Positions 1-8,926 of a DNA stretch of 64,000 nucleotides are shown here, in pieces. Position 1 is the stretch's first letter; every line of letters begins with the position of its first letter. The notes beneath the pieces are model-generated. The model searched no databases. It was not told the origin of the DNA and saw nothing but the letters and a program-made list of their open reading frames with translations. A program made the translations under genes and the position numbers. Source of the DNA: Parendozoicomonas haliclonae (GTDB taxonomy: Bacteria; Pseudomonadota; Gammaproteobacteria; Pseudomonadales; Endozoicomonadaceae); the NCBI RefSeq assembly GCF_900174585.1, contig NZ_FWPT01000003.1, positions 1-64,000 on the forward strand, written 5' to 3'.

Positions 1-235
1 TAGCGCAAGGTCCACTCTCCGAAAAGAACGGATCCCCTGCTTTCCCCCGTAGGGCGTATGCGGTATTAATCCAAATTTCTCTGGGCTATCCCCCACTACC
101 AGGCAGATCCCTATGCATTACTCACCCATCCGCCGCTCGTCAGCATCTAGCAAGCTAGATCTGTTACCGCTCGACTTGCATGTGTTAGGCCTGCCGCCAG
201 CGTTCAATCTGAGCCATGATCAAACTCTTCAGTTT
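1..235 (-). rRNA. rrs: 16S ribosomal RNA, 5' portion (partial)
   Basis: The reverse complement begins AAACTGAAGAGTTTGATCAT and continues into the universally conserved 5' domain of bacterial 16S rRNA, including the classic 27F primer region and the helix carrying the 'acacatgcaagtcgag' stretch. The 5' end is set at 235 by alignment with the known E. coli start. Only the first 235 or so nucleotides are present; the rest lies before the window. It is transcribed leftwards, and the promoter and leader lie at 236-556. Confidence 0.97.
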
Positions 236-423
236 AAATCGTTTGCATCTCCATAACCCGAAGGTGATAGAGAAGCGGCTCTATTACGCAAATTACTCAA
301 CAAATTGATGAGTCACTTGTTTAACAGAACAAAGTATTTTTTTGCATTCCATCATAACTACGAGAGTTAATCTGAAAGCTTCATCCTGCCAGACAAGCGC
401 CCACACGAATTGTCTGAATTCTT

Positions 424-435
424 TGTTAAAGATCA
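424..435 (-). promoter_or_regulatory. rrn leader boxA antitermination element
   Basis: The minus strand reads TGATCTTTAACA, two changes from the E. coli boxA consensus TGCTCTTTAACA. It lies in the 16S leader about 190 nt upstream of the mature 5' end. In known rrn operons boxA RNA recruits the NusB-S10 antitermination complex. The match and position are seen; the function is by analogy. Confidence 0.75.
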
Positions 436-528
436 CTCTTCATCGCATCTTGTGAAGAGGAACACTTGAGCTTGTTTCCAATCCGAGCTCTTTTTAAAAG
501 AAGTTCGGGTCACCCAAGCGAGGCCGCC

Positions 529-556
529 ATTTTACTGATGGCCCGATCAGTGTCAA
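529..556 (-). promoter_or_regulatory. rRNA operon P1-type promoter
   Basis: On the minus strand a perfect -35 TTGACA (556-551) is followed after 16 bp by TAAAAT (534-529) and then a GC-rich discriminator, GGCGGCCT. A consensus -35, a 16-bp spacer and a G+C discriminator are hallmarks of stringently controlled rrn P1 promoters. The start site would fall near 520, giving a leader of about 285 nt. The stretch 236-752 holds this promoter, the leader and the neighbouring terminator; I see no gene in it. Confidence 0.75.
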
Positions 557-578
557 GTGATCAATTTCGCTCACTTGA
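553..578. repeat. Inverted repeat overlapping the rrn -35 region
   Basis: TCAAGTGA (553-560) and TCACTTGA (571-578) form a perfect 8-bp inverted repeat with a 10-bp spacer. The left arm overlaps the -35 hexamer, so the repeat sits where an upstream activator, UP element or operator would be. The dyad is seen; any regulatory role is inference. Confidence 0.45.
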
Positions 579-695
579 TTGCCTGTTTGCGTTCATTTCA
601 CTTCCGCCGCCAGACAACGGATGCGCATTTTATGCACAGAGACGAAAAGGTCAACAGCTGTTGAATAAATATACGGCAATTACCTAACAATCAGA

Positions 696-744
696 GCACT
701 TCAATAAAAAGCCAGAGCTAAGCTCTGGCTTTTTATTGAAGTGC
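696..744 (-). terminator. Long hairpin terminator of the DsbA-family gene
   Basis: A perfect 23-bp inverted repeat (696-718 and 722-744) with a 3-nt loop. Its centre is the GC-rich CCAGAGC/GCTCTGG stem, followed on the minus strand by CTTTTTATT, the U-tract of an intrinsic terminator. It begins 9 bp past the stop of the DsbA-like gene and also shields the rrn promoter from read-through. Confidence 0.9.
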
Positions 745-752
745 GAACCGGC

Positions 753-1775
753 TTAATTCAAACCGGCAGCCTGCTTGATTGCAGTTTTAAGGGCTTCATT
801 CAAATTCTGAGGCTGAATCACACGACCATTTACAAATACAGCCGGGGTACCAGTCAAACCAAGACGCTCGGCTTCATCTTCAGCCCTGGCAACACGAGTT
901 TCAGGACGGTCAGAGTTCATGCATGCCTGAAAAGCCTCTTTATCAAGAGCCAGGGCATCGGCTAACTGCACAGGTGAATCCGGGTTCAGTGAAGACTGCT
1001 GCTGATACGCTGCGTCATTGTATTCCCAGAACTTACCCTGCTCATCAGCACAAACGGCACCCAAAGCCACCTGACGGGATATGCCTGACTGATTGATCGG
1101 GAAATCCATGTAGATCATCCGCGCCTTATCACCAATCTCTTCCATCAACACATCGAGAGTGGCAGCGGCATCTTTGCAGTGTGGGCACTGATAGTCAGCG
1201 AATTTGACGATCGTCACCTTGGCATCCGGATTTCCCTTAACCGGGAACCCTTCATAATCAATCACCGTCAGCGGTGCTTCCGGCTCAGGCAAGGTTACCT
1301 GCATATCAAGCTCAGTGCGGAGACGCTCAACCAGCTCCTCCCGCTTCATCTGAACCTGCTGCCCCATCAGATATCCCCGAATCTGCTCTTTGATTTGCTC
1401 AAACTCGGCAGGAATACGCTCACGGTTTTGTTCGTAGAAGGCTTTCAGCTCATCATCAGACAGATCATCAATACCCAGTGTCTCTTTTAGAACTGTCTGC
1501 CGGTCACCACCCGTCTCCTGCACTTTATTAGAGACATAAATTTCACCGGCAGTACTGGCAAGAATCTGCCTCTTCTGCATCCAGGCCTGAGTATCAACGT
1601 CATGAAGTGCACGAGCTGCGGCAGGAGGAAGATCTTCAATCGTGTAAACCTTGCCCCCCATGGACAGAACACCATTGGCCTGGTCAGTTCCCATTCCCGG
1701 GCTGACTGCAAAGTAAGTCGCAGCGGCACCAACGGCCAACCCGGCAACCAGTGCGGACAGCACTTTTATTGTCAT
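753..1775 (-). CDS. DsbA-family thioredoxin-fold oxidoreductase, exported
   Basis: A 340-aa protein with an N-terminal hydrophobic segment (about residues 4-24) that should export or anchor it. The C-terminal half is a DsbA-like thioredoxin fold with active site C197-P-H-C200 and, near the C-terminus, a cis-proline loop (GTPAVFVNG). Residues 40-160 are helical and charged and resemble the N-terminal part of periplasmic chaperone/isomerase-like proteins. The likely role is thiol-disulfide oxidation or isomerisation of cell-envelope proteins. The start is supported by AGGA 8 nt upstream. The fold is certain from the motifs; the exact substrate is unknown. Confidence 0.85.
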   Translation of the reverse strand: MTIKVLSALVAGLAVGAAATYFAVSPGMGTDQANGVLSMGGKVYTIEDLPPAAARALHDVDTQAWMQKRQILASTAGEIYVSNKVQETGGDRQTVLKETLGIDDLSDDELKAFYEQNRERIPAEFEQIKEQIRGYLMGQQVQMKREELVERLRTELDMQVTLPEPEAPLTVIDYEGFPVKGNPDAKVTIVKFADYQCPHCKDAAATLDVLMEEIGDKARMIYMDFPINQSGISRQVALGAVCADEQGKFWEYNDAAYQQQSSLNPDSPVQLADALALDKEAFQACMNSDRPETRVARAEDEAERLGLTGTPAVFVNGRVIQPQNLNEALKTAIKQAAGLN

Positions 1776-1837
1776 TGGGGCATCCTTTGTTTTTGTTAAT
1801 CTTTGAAATCCTAGGGGGATTACTGGAAACGGTCAAA

Positions 1838-2353
1838 TTAAGCCGCCGGAGCCAGCAATTCACTGAGCCGCAAATGCTTTTGCACATGCTCGACAGTCAC
1901 TTCCAACCCTTTCTGATCATCACTGGTAAAGCGGGCAGGTTCCGGACTATCAATATCCAGGACAGCAACCACCTGTCCATTAATAGAGATGGGTAACACA
2001 ATCTCGCTGCGGCTCGCAGAATCACAGGCAATATGACCTGGGAAGGCATCCACATCTTCCACCAGCATCACCTTCTTCTCAGCAACGGCCGTACCACACA
2101 CACCTTTACCAACAGGAATGCGGGTGCAGGCCGGCAAACCATGAAAAGGTCCCAACACCAGCTCACCATCACGCATAATATAGAAGCCAGCCCAGTTAAT
2201 ATCCGGCAGAGTGTGAAACAGCAGACTGGCCAGATTTGCCATCCCTGCAACAGGATTGGCTTCACTGGACAGCAGACCATCCGCCATCAGATTCAGCTCA
2301 TGATAAAAATCTGCAACCGGTTGATCCTTGTCAATTTCAAAAGCAAACATCAT
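1838..2353 (-). CDS. msrC: Free methionine-(R)-sulfoxide reductase (GAF domain)
   Basis: A 171-aa single GAF-domain protein. The fRMsr family reduces free L-methionine-(R)-sulfoxide with thioredoxin as partner. Three cysteines, C76, C86 and C110, have the 10- and 24-residue spacing of the catalytic and resolving cysteines of the E. coli enzyme (84, 94, 118). Conserved GVCGTAV and SRSEIVLPI segments are present. It is cytoplasmic. The stop codon of the upstream radical SAM gene lies 9 bp before this start, suggesting co-transcription. Confidence 0.9.
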   Translation of the reverse strand: MMFAFEIDKDQPVADFYHELNLMADGLLSSEANPVAGMANLASLLFHTLPDINWAGFYIMRDGELVLGPFHGLPACTRIPVGKGVCGTAVAEKKVMLVEDVDAFPGHIACDSASRSEIVLPISINGQVVAVLDIDSPEPARFTSDDQKGLEVTVEHVQKHLRLSELLAPAA

Positions 2354-2362
2354 GCGTTCCGT

Positions 2363-3460
2363 TTAAGTAAAATAATAAAAATTATGAGATGAATATGCCG
2401 TTACCCGGGCACGGGTCACGGTCTGGAGCGTCGCTTTCATCTGCGCCATTTCATTTATGGCACGCTGTGCCGGCTTCCCTTCATCACTGGCAAACCAGGG
2501 GGAAATATAAATCCGATCTTGCGTATCGAGTTTCACCCTCTCAAAAAAGCGACGGGTTTCCTGGCAATGCTGTTCAAAATCATCGGCAGCCAGAAAGCCA
2601 GTCAGTACAGTCACGCCAACACCGCAGCCCGCCTGCTTGAGTTCACGGATCAAATGCTCCGTTGGTACTGTATCGCCACGCTTATTGATCGCACCTCGCA
2701 ATACAGAGGAACCCGTCTCCAGACCGACAACAACATGGCTAAGACCTGCCTCCGCCAGTTCCTTTAACCGGGATCGCACCTTAGGGCTGAGATTATCGGC
2801 ATCGGCAAAGCAGGCAATCCCTTTGGGCAAAACCGGAAACTCCGTCTGAATTAGGCTCAGTACGCTCTGCAAAGAATGAAAAGGCAGAGCCAGAGCATTG
2901 GCCGACCCGAGAAACACACCAGACCGCGATTCATTAACCAGCCTCCGGACATTAACCATACGAGTCCCTATCACAGATGGATTCATAACCTGAAATGGCT
3001 TATCGCGATAAAACACACAGAAAGAGCACTGCCCGTTTGGGCAGCCGGTAGTGACTGGCACCACCCAGTCACGATAGCGATCCGGAGGCAATACCGGCAC
3101 GCCTTCAGGGTAAGTTTGCGGATAGAGGGCATCCAACTCAGAAAACGCTGAATCAGGTACACTGGAAATCAGTTCAAACTGAGCCCGGGACAAAAATTCA
3201 GGATTACCCCGGAACTGTTCAACCAATAACTGCAAGCGTGCCTGCACACCTTCAGCCTGCACAGAAGAATCAAGATGATTATTTTTGAGAATACGGCCGT
3301 CCACTAAACGGCGGAAGAAGTCATCACCCAGATGAGCCGAACACCAGGCACCCAGTGCGTCAAAACGGGCGCTCCCCTGATCACCAAACTCGCACTTAAA
3401 ACCAGACAATTGTGATGAACTCACTGCAGAGGAAACATCCAAACAGACAAAGCCTGACAA
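2363..3460 (-). CDS. Radical SAM protein with a CX4CX2C cluster motif
   Basis: A 365-aa protein. The 4Fe-4S-binding cysteines are C140, C145 and C148, arranged CX4CX2C in the segment TGCPNGQCSFCVFYRDKPF, rather than the usual CX3CX2C. This spacing is known in the 'GCxxxxCxFC' branch of radical SAM proteins of unassigned reaction. A glycine-rich GLETGS segment further on resembles the SAM-contacting region. The first in-frame start is TTG at 3460 with an AAGGT about 12 nt upstream, so the start is uncertain. It reads into msrC. The substrate is unknown. Confidence 0.8.
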   Translation of the reverse strand: MSGFVCLDVSSAVSSSQLSGFKCEFGDQGSARFDALGAWCSAHLGDDFFRRLVDGRILKNNHLDSSVQAEGVQARLQLLVEQFRGNPEFLSRAQFELISSVPDSAFSELDALYPQTYPEGVPVLPPDRYRDWVVPVTTGCPNGQCSFCVFYRDKPFQVMNPSVIGTRMVNVRRLVNESRSGVFLGSANALALPFHSLQSVLSLIQTEFPVLPKGIACFADADNLSPKVRSRLKELAEAGLSHVVVGLETGSSVLRGAINKRGDTVPTEHLIRELKQAGCGVGVTVLTGFLAADDFEQHCQETRRFFERVKLDTQDRIYISPWFASDEGKPAQRAINEMAQMKATLQTVTRARVTAYSSHNFYYFT

Positions 3461-3548
3461 AACAGGATTTGACCTTTTATAGAGAGTATTGGAAGGTTAT
3501 CGTTACGGTCGCTTAAGAACAACACAAAATAAGCAGCATTGGTTATTC

Positions 3549-4367
3549 ATGAAGTTACACCCTTTATCGCTTACTCAAGCCTCTTTCTATATGGCACTCT
3601 GCCTTCTCAGCGTCCTGCTTTCGCCTTATTCAGAGGCTTCCGATTCCATCAAAACATGCGACAAGGTTGTGCTTTCCGGCCCCCCAAATCTTCCACCTGT
3701 CGTATGGACGGATTACAAAACCATGAAGGGAGCCGCCACCGACCTGCTGACCCAAACACTGGCTGAACATAATATTGCCACCTCCACGGAACATCTTGGT
3801 GGTTACCGCCGGGTATTACGCGCCATGGAGGAAGGACGTATTGCCATGACGGTGGGCATCACCCGGGATAAATTTCCTGAGGGGGTCGCCAGCTTTTCCG
3901 ACACACCTCTTTATAATCACGCTCTGACCATTCTGGTAAAAAGAGACATGGTGGAAAAGCCGCAGGAGATAAGAGACCTGCTGGAGTTAAAAGGCGCCAT
4001 GCCAGATCAGTTAGCTGTGGAGGATATTTTCGGTGCGCACTCCCCCAAACATCTAATGCGTACCTTTACTCCGAATCTTGCACTAAAGATGTTGGCTATT
4101 GGGCGGGTGGATTACACGATCTATCCAGATATGCAGGATGATCTGTTTGTTTCCCTAATGAATATGGAAGGTCAGTTTGAAAAGCTGCCTCTGCTATCAG
4201 CCACCATCCCGGTTTATGTCGCTTTTTCCAATCAGCTGGACTGTGCGCTTCCGCTGGACAAGATCAACCAGACTCTCACTCAGGCGGCGGCATCCAAACA
4301 GGCTCAGCAGACACTTAACGACAGCCTTTATAAATGGATGAACTATCAACTGGAGAAACGGGACTGA
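3549..4367 (+). CDS. Periplasmic solute-binding-like protein (PBP2 type)
   Basis: A 272-aa protein from the ATG at 3549; an upstream TTG at 3489 would add 20 residues without a better ribosome site. The N-terminus has a clear signal peptide (hydrophobic core about residues 8-24, ending PYSEA-S). The remainder resembles the bacterial extracellular solute-binding family 3 fold: an early substrate-loop region, a 'GYRRVLRAMEEGRIAMTVG' type hinge, and a late 'VYVAFSNQ' strand. No transporter genes flank it, so it may be an orphan sensor or binding protein. It converges on the small gene ending at 4376. Confidence 0.7.
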   Translation: MKLHPLSLTQASFYMALCLLSVLLSPYSEASDSIKTCDKVVLSGPPNLPPVVWTDYKTMKGAATDLLTQTLAEHNIATSTEHLGGYRRVLRAMEEGRIAMTVGITRDKFPEGVASFSDTPLYNHALTILVKRDMVEKPQEIRDLLELKGAMPDQLAVEDIFGAHSPKHLMRTFTPNLALKMLAIGRVDYTIYPDMQDDLFVSLMNMEGQFEKLPLLSATIPVYVAFSNQLDCALPLDKINQTLTQAAASKQAQQTLNDSLYKWMNYQLEKRD

Positions 4368-4375
4368 CTCCCAGC

Positions 4376-4636
4376 TCAATGGCGGAGGTAACTTGGCAGG
4401 TTGCCGGGGGAATTTGGCCCCACCTCACCGGCCAATGATTTCTTTTCATACTCTTCACAAATAGCAAGATAACGCCGCAAAACAGAAACCGGCAATTCAC
4501 GCCAGTTGTAGTAGGTATTCTCTAGAGCATTATTTAACAACACCTGCCCGACAAAAGCTGTACGCCCGTCGGCTGAATCTGCGGGATATAAGGCCTCAAT
4601 GCCATCCAGGATCTGCTGCCGCTCTCTTCTGTTCAT
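4376..4636 (-). CDS. Conserved small hypothetical protein
   Basis: An 86-aa charged, mostly helical cytoplasmic protein with no family I recognise. It has a strong ribosome site (GAAGGAG 7 nt before the ATG). The gene is convergent with the solute-binding protein (8-bp gap). No membrane segment or metal motif is visible. Confidence 0.6.
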   Translation of the reverse strand: MNRRERQQILDGIEALYPADSADGRTAFVGQVLLNNALENTYYNWRELPVSVLRRYLAICEEYEKKSLAGEVGPNSPGNLPSYLRH

Positions 4637-4744
4637 GGCGCAACTCCTTCTTTAAATCGTTACTTTTATTGTAGTGTTTCCGCTCTACAGCTCTGTATAG
4701 AACCGTTTACTATTATCAATCCCAGCAGCCCCACAAAAGAGCAT

Positions 4745-4769
4745 AAAAAAACCGGCCACTATGGACCGG
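4745..4769 (-). terminator. Intrinsic terminator after gabT
   Basis: On the minus strand the stem CCGGTCC / GGCCGG (one bulge) is followed by TTTTTTT. It lies about 35 bp beyond the gabT stop. Confidence 0.8.
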
Positions 4770-4804
4770 CGTTAGCTTTTATATAGCTGTAGTCGAGAGC
4801 CTGA

Positions 4805-6076
4805 TCAGACACACACCTGCAGGCATTGTTCAACAATATCCAGACCTTCCCGGAGGATATCTTCTTCAATGGTCAACGCTGGCAGAAAACGAATCACGTT
4901 CCCACGCACGCCACAGGACAACAAGATCAGTCCGTGCTCTTTGGCCGTACTCACAAGCGCTTTGGTCAACTCAGCCTGTGGTTTGCCCTCAGCATCCACC
5001 AGCTCCATAGCGACCATTGCACCCAGCACCCGGATATCACCGATAACAGGAAACTTTTGCTGCAACTGCGCCAGTCGGCTTCCCATAATCTCACCGATAG
5101 CCAATGCCTTTTGGCAGAGCTGCTCCTCATCAATCAGCTTCAGCACTTCGAGGGCAGCAGCACACCCCAACGGTGAACCGGCATAGGTTCCACCCAGACC
5201 ACCAGGGTTTGCGGCATCCATAATGTTCGCCTTCCCTACCAGACCAGCAATAGGGAAGCCACCGGCAATACCTTTGGCCAGCGTCATCAGGTCCGGCTCA
5301 ATGCCCAGATATTCCGACGCAAACATTTTCCCGGTACGGGCAAAGCCGGTCTGAATTTCATCGGCAATCAACACAATGCCGTGTTTATCACAAATCTCAC
5401 GGAGAGCCTGGGCAAACTCCGCCGGGGCATGATAAAAGCCACCTTCGCCCTGAACCGGTTCAAAGATAATCGCGGCAACACGATCTGGTTCAATATCGCA
5501 GGCAAACAGTTGCTGTAGCGCCTGCAGACTGTCTTCCACAGAGACACCGTGAAACGCATTCGGGTAAGGAGCGTGGTAAATCTCTCCTGGGAAAGGACCA
5601 AAGCCAGCCTTATAGGGAACAACCTTACCAGTCAGCCCCATGGTCATATTGGTACGACCATGGAAACCACCATTAAAGGCAATCACACCACTGCGACCGG
5701 TATGCACCCGAGCCACTTTGACGGCATTCTCAACCGCCTCAGCCCCTGTTGTGACGAAGATAGCTTTCTTGGGAGACGAACCGGGAACCCGCTCGGTCAA
5801 TTGCTCAGCCAGCTCTACGAAAGAGGCATAAGGCGTGACCATTGCACAGGTATGAGAAAAGCGCTCCAGCTGCGCCTTCACCGCTTCAACAATACGCGGA
5901 TGGCTGTGGCCAGTATTATTCACGGCAATACCGGAGCCAAAATCAATATAACGATTCCCTTCCACATCCCAGAGGCAGGAATTCTCGGCACGGTCCACAT
6001 AAACCGCACTGGCATTGCCCATACCTCTGGCAATCACCGCTTCCTTTCGGGTCTGAAGATTCTGATTTGATGCCAT
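4805..6076 (-). CDS. gabT: 4-aminobutyrate aminotransferase
   Basis: A 423-aa class III PLP aminotransferase that transfers the amino group of GABA to 2-oxoglutarate, giving succinate semialdehyde. Conserved IADEIQTGFARTGK and the PLP-lysine segment LAKGIAGGFP are present. The start at 6076 is chosen because AGGAGGAAT precedes it at proper spacing; a longer frame to 6112 would run into the gabD stop. It lies 16 bp downstream of gabD in the same direction and is clearly in the puuR-puuB-gabD-gabT cluster for putrescine/GABA breakdown. Confidence 0.93.
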   Translation of the reverse strand: MASNQNLQTRKEAVIARGMGNASAVYVDRAENSCLWDVEGNRYIDFGSGIAVNNTGHSHPRIVEAVKAQLERFSHTCAMVTPYASFVELAEQLTERVPGSSPKKAIFVTTGAEAVENAVKVARVHTGRSGVIAFNGGFHGRTNMTMGLTGKVVPYKAGFGPFPGEIYHAPYPNAFHGVSVEDSLQALQQLFACDIEPDRVAAIIFEPVQGEGGFYHAPAEFAQALREICDKHGIVLIADEIQTGFARTGKMFASEYLGIEPDLMTLAKGIAGGFPIAGLVGKANIMDAANPGGLGGTYAGSPLGCAAALEVLKLIDEEQLCQKALAIGEIMGSRLAQLQQKFPVIGDIRVLGAMVAMELVDAEGKPQAELTKALVSTAKEHGLILLSCGVRGNVIRFLPALTIEEDILREGLDIVEQCLQVCV

Positions 6077-6092
6077 AATACGATTCCTCCTG

Positions 6093-7526
6093 TTATCCCT
6101 GAATGCCGCCAAAGCAGAGGTATTTCACTTCCAGATATTCATCAATGCCTTCTTTTGCACCCTCTCGGCCAAAGCCAGACTGCTTCACTCCACCAAATGG
6201 CGCCACTTCGGTTGAAATAATGCCTTCATTAATACCCACCATGCCGTACTCCAGCGACTCAGCCACCTTCCAGATACGGTTAATGTCACGGCTATAAAAG
6301 TAAGCAGCCAGACCATAAATGGTGTCATTCGCCTTGGTAATCAGCTCTTCATCACTGCTGAAACGAATAACCGGTGCAACCGGCCCAAAGATCTCTTCCT
6401 GAACAATATCCATGGATTGCTCAACATCAGTCAGAACTGTCGGCTCAACAAACAAACCGTCCTGTAACGTGCCGCCCGCTGCAATTTTGGCTCCCTGGCT
6501 GACCGCATGATCCACCAGTCCCAGGATTTTGTGTTTAGCAACCTGATCAATCACGGGCCCGACATTCACACCCTCATCAAGTCCATTGCCCATTCTCAGC
6601 CGCCCGACTGCGGCAATAAATTTATCCATAAACTGGTCATAGATAGCGTCGTGCACGTAAAGCCGATTGGCGCAGACACAGGTCTGCCCGGCATTTCGGA
6701 ATTTGGAAGCTATGGCACCGGCAACAGCCGCATCAAGATCCGCATCATCAAACACTACAAACGGGGCATTACCGCCCAACTCCATAGATACCCGCTTCAC
6801 AGTATCGGCGCACTGAGCCGTGAGAATACGGCCAACACGAGTTGAGCCAGTAAACGACAGCTTCCTTACCGCTTCACTTTTGCAGAATGCGTCACCTACT
6901 TCCTGAGGTGACTTGTGCATAACCAGCTGGAAAACATCACGAGGCACACCGGCCTGATAAGCCAGTTCGGCAACGGCATAGGCTGACAAAGGCGTCTGAT
7001 GAGCAGGCTTGCCAACAAAGCTGCAGCCGGCTGCCAAAGCGGGAGCCGCCTTGCGGGTTATCATGGCAATGGGAAAGTTCCACGGGGTAATCGCAGCGGC
7101 CACACCAACCGGCTGTTTAATAGTCATCAAGCGACGGTCACCGGTATGTCCGGGAATGGTATCGCCATAGGTGCGCTTGCCTTCTTCAGCAAACCACTCA
7201 ATAAAGGAGGCACCATAAGCCACTTCACCCTTGGCTTCTGCCAGTGGCTTACCTTGCTCCATAGTCATAATGCGGCCGAGATCATCCTGATTCGCCATCA
7301 GCAGGTCATACCAGCGCTTGAGAATTACGGCCCGCTCTTTCGCTGTGGTTTTCTGCCACTCTTTCTGGGCCTGACGGGATCGCTCCAGCGCGTCATCAAT
7401 CTCCTGCCGTGACTGCACAGGGATAGAGCCCAATACCTCACCTGTTGCCGGGTTGGTCACTTCAATAGCAGAGTCAGACGGTTTACACAGGCAGGCGAGC
7501 AGCGCCTGATTCACAATGGACTTCAT
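6093..7526 (-). CDS. gabD: Succinate-semialdehyde dehydrogenase
   Basis: A 477-aa NAD(P)-dependent aldehyde dehydrogenase. It carries the catalytic glutamate in the MELGGNAPF segment and the nucleophilic cysteine in GQTCVCANR. The MTMEQGKPLAEAKGEV segment is typical of the GabD branch. It oxidises the succinate semialdehyde made by GabT to succinate. AGAGGTAA precedes the ATG. The gene lies between puuB and gabT on the same strand. A role in oxidising gamma-glutamyl-aminobutyraldehyde (the PuuC step) cannot be excluded from sequence. Confidence 0.92.
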   Translation of the reverse strand: MKSIVNQALLACLCKPSDSAIEVTNPATGEVLGSIPVQSRQEIDDALERSRQAQKEWQKTTAKERAVILKRWYDLLMANQDDLGRIMTMEQGKPLAEAKGEVAYGASFIEWFAEEGKRTYGDTIPGHTGDRRLMTIKQPVGVAAAITPWNFPIAMITRKAAPALAAGCSFVGKPAHQTPLSAYAVAELAYQAGVPRDVFQLVMHKSPQEVGDAFCKSEAVRKLSFTGSTRVGRILTAQCADTVKRVSMELGGNAPFVVFDDADLDAAVAGAIASKFRNAGQTCVCANRLYVHDAIYDQFMDKFIAAVGRLRMGNGLDEGVNVGPVIDQVAKHKILGLVDHAVSQGAKIAAGGTLQDGLFVEPTVLTDVEQSMDIVQEEIFGPVAPVIRFSSDEELITKANDTIYGLAAYFYSRDINRIWKVAESLEYGMVGINEGIISTEVAPFGGVKQSGFGREGAKEGIDEYLEVKYLCFGGIQG

Positions 7527-7608
7527 AACTTACCTCTGAACATACATCCTTGGATGGCTCCAGACAGCATGGCTCACCCGCAGATTATTATTATTTTTTT
7601 GTGTTGGT

Positions 7609-8886
7609 TTAGATTGCGAGTTTGTCTCTCAGGTTGTACCAGGCCGCGCCCATGGCGGTGAATGGAATCTGGAAGTGCCGTCCGCCCGGGAAGGCATAAT
7701 GTTTCAGGGAAGCAAAAGCATCGAAGCGCTCTGCATGACCAGCCAGTGCTTCAGCCAGCAGACGCCCTGCCAGATGAGTGCAGGTTACCCCGTGACCACT
7801 GTAGCCCTGCAGGTAATAGATGTTGTCATCAAAAGAACCAAACTGTGGCATGCGGGAATAGGTCAGCAGGAAATTACCCGTCCAGGCATAATCAATCTCC
7901 ACACCTTGTAACTGTGGGAAAACCTTCTCCATCTTTGGACGAATCAAACGCTCCACAGAATCTGGCTCACGGGCGCCATAAACCACACCACCACCAAACA
8001 GCAGACGGTTGTCGCCCGTCAGACGGTAATAATCGAGAAGATAATTGCAGTCTTCCACACAGTGATTGTGGGGAATCAACTCCGCGGCCAATTCCTCGGA
8101 CAACGGCCTTGTTGCAACTACCTGTGTACCACAAGGGATAGCCTTGTTACTGATATTGGGAGCCAGACCTCCCAGATAGGCATTACCCGCCAGAACCAGA
8201 TAACGGGATTTCACCAACCCCTGAGCGGTATAGACAACAGGGCTGGCCCCTTTTTCAATACGAGTCACAGCAGACTGCTCAAAGATTTGTCCGCCCAGAC
8301 TAACAATTGCTTCAGCCTCACCCAACGCAAGGTTCAGCGGATGAATATGCCCGCCACGATTATCCAGAAGTGCACCGCAGTAGGCGTCTGTGCCCACATA
8401 GTCTCGAAGCTCGTCCTTGCCAATCAAAGTCAGATCCTGATTACCGTAACGCTCCCAATTCGCTTTCTGTTCTTTCAAACCTTCAAACTGCTTATTGTTT
8501 AGCGCGGTAAACAGACCACCCTGCTGGTAATCACAGTCGATCTTGTAGGTTTCAATCCGCTCACGAATAATATCCCCGCCTTCCATAATCATGCTGCACA
8601 GGGACTGGGCGGTTTTGTTGTCATAACGGCTTTCGATCACATCCACATCACGGCTGTAGCTGTTGACGATCTGCCCGCCATTTCGGCCCGTTGCTCCAAA
8701 GCCCACCTTTGCCGCTTCCAATACGATAACGCGAAACCCTTTCTCAACCAGATGCAGCGCCGTGGATAAACCACTGAAACCAGCTCCGACAATACAGACA
8801 TCACATTCCAGCTCACCTTCCAGAGCGGGAAACTGGCGATGATTATTAACGCTGGCGGCATAATAGGAGTGGGTGTGCTGTTGCAT
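7609..8886 (-). CDS. puuB: Gamma-glutamylputrescine oxidase (FAD-dependent)
   Basis: A 425-aa DAO-family flavoprotein. The Rossmann motif GAGFSGLSTALHL starts near residue 36, followed by the ATGRNGGQI segment and PuuB-like YSRD. PuuB oxidises gamma-L-glutamylputrescine to the aldehyde, releasing ammonia and H2O2. The neighbours (PuuR regulator upstream, GabD and GabT downstream) fit the Puu pathway, but puuA, puuC and puuD are not in this window. The ribosome site AGGTGAGGA is strong. Confidence 0.87.
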   Translation of the reverse strand: MQQHTHSYYAASVNNHRQFPALEGELECDVCIVGAGFSGLSTALHLVEKGFRVIVLEAAKVGFGATGRNGGQIVNSYSRDVDVIESRYDNKTAQSLCSMIMEGGDIIRERIETYKIDCDYQQGGLFTALNNKQFEGLKEQKANWERYGNQDLTLIGKDELRDYVGTDAYCGALLDNRGGHIHPLNLALGEAEAIVSLGGQIFEQSAVTRIEKGASPVVYTAQGLVKSRYLVLAGNAYLGGLAPNISNKAIPCGTQVVATRPLSEELAAELIPHNHCVEDCNYLLDYYRLTGDNRLLFGGGVVYGAREPDSVERLIRPKMEKVFPQLQGVEIDYAWTGNFLLTYSRMPQFGSFDDNIYYLQGYSGHGVTCTHLAGRLLAEALAGHAERFDAFASLKHYAFPGGRHFQIPFTAMGAAWYNLRDKLAI

Positions 8887-8926
8887 AGCCTGTCCTCACC
8901 TTAAAGGTTTATTCTTCTTATGATTA

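Noticed and set aside
466-687. A 73-codon frame across the rrn promoter.
   Set aside because: Lies entirely within the rRNA promoter and leader, no ribosome site.
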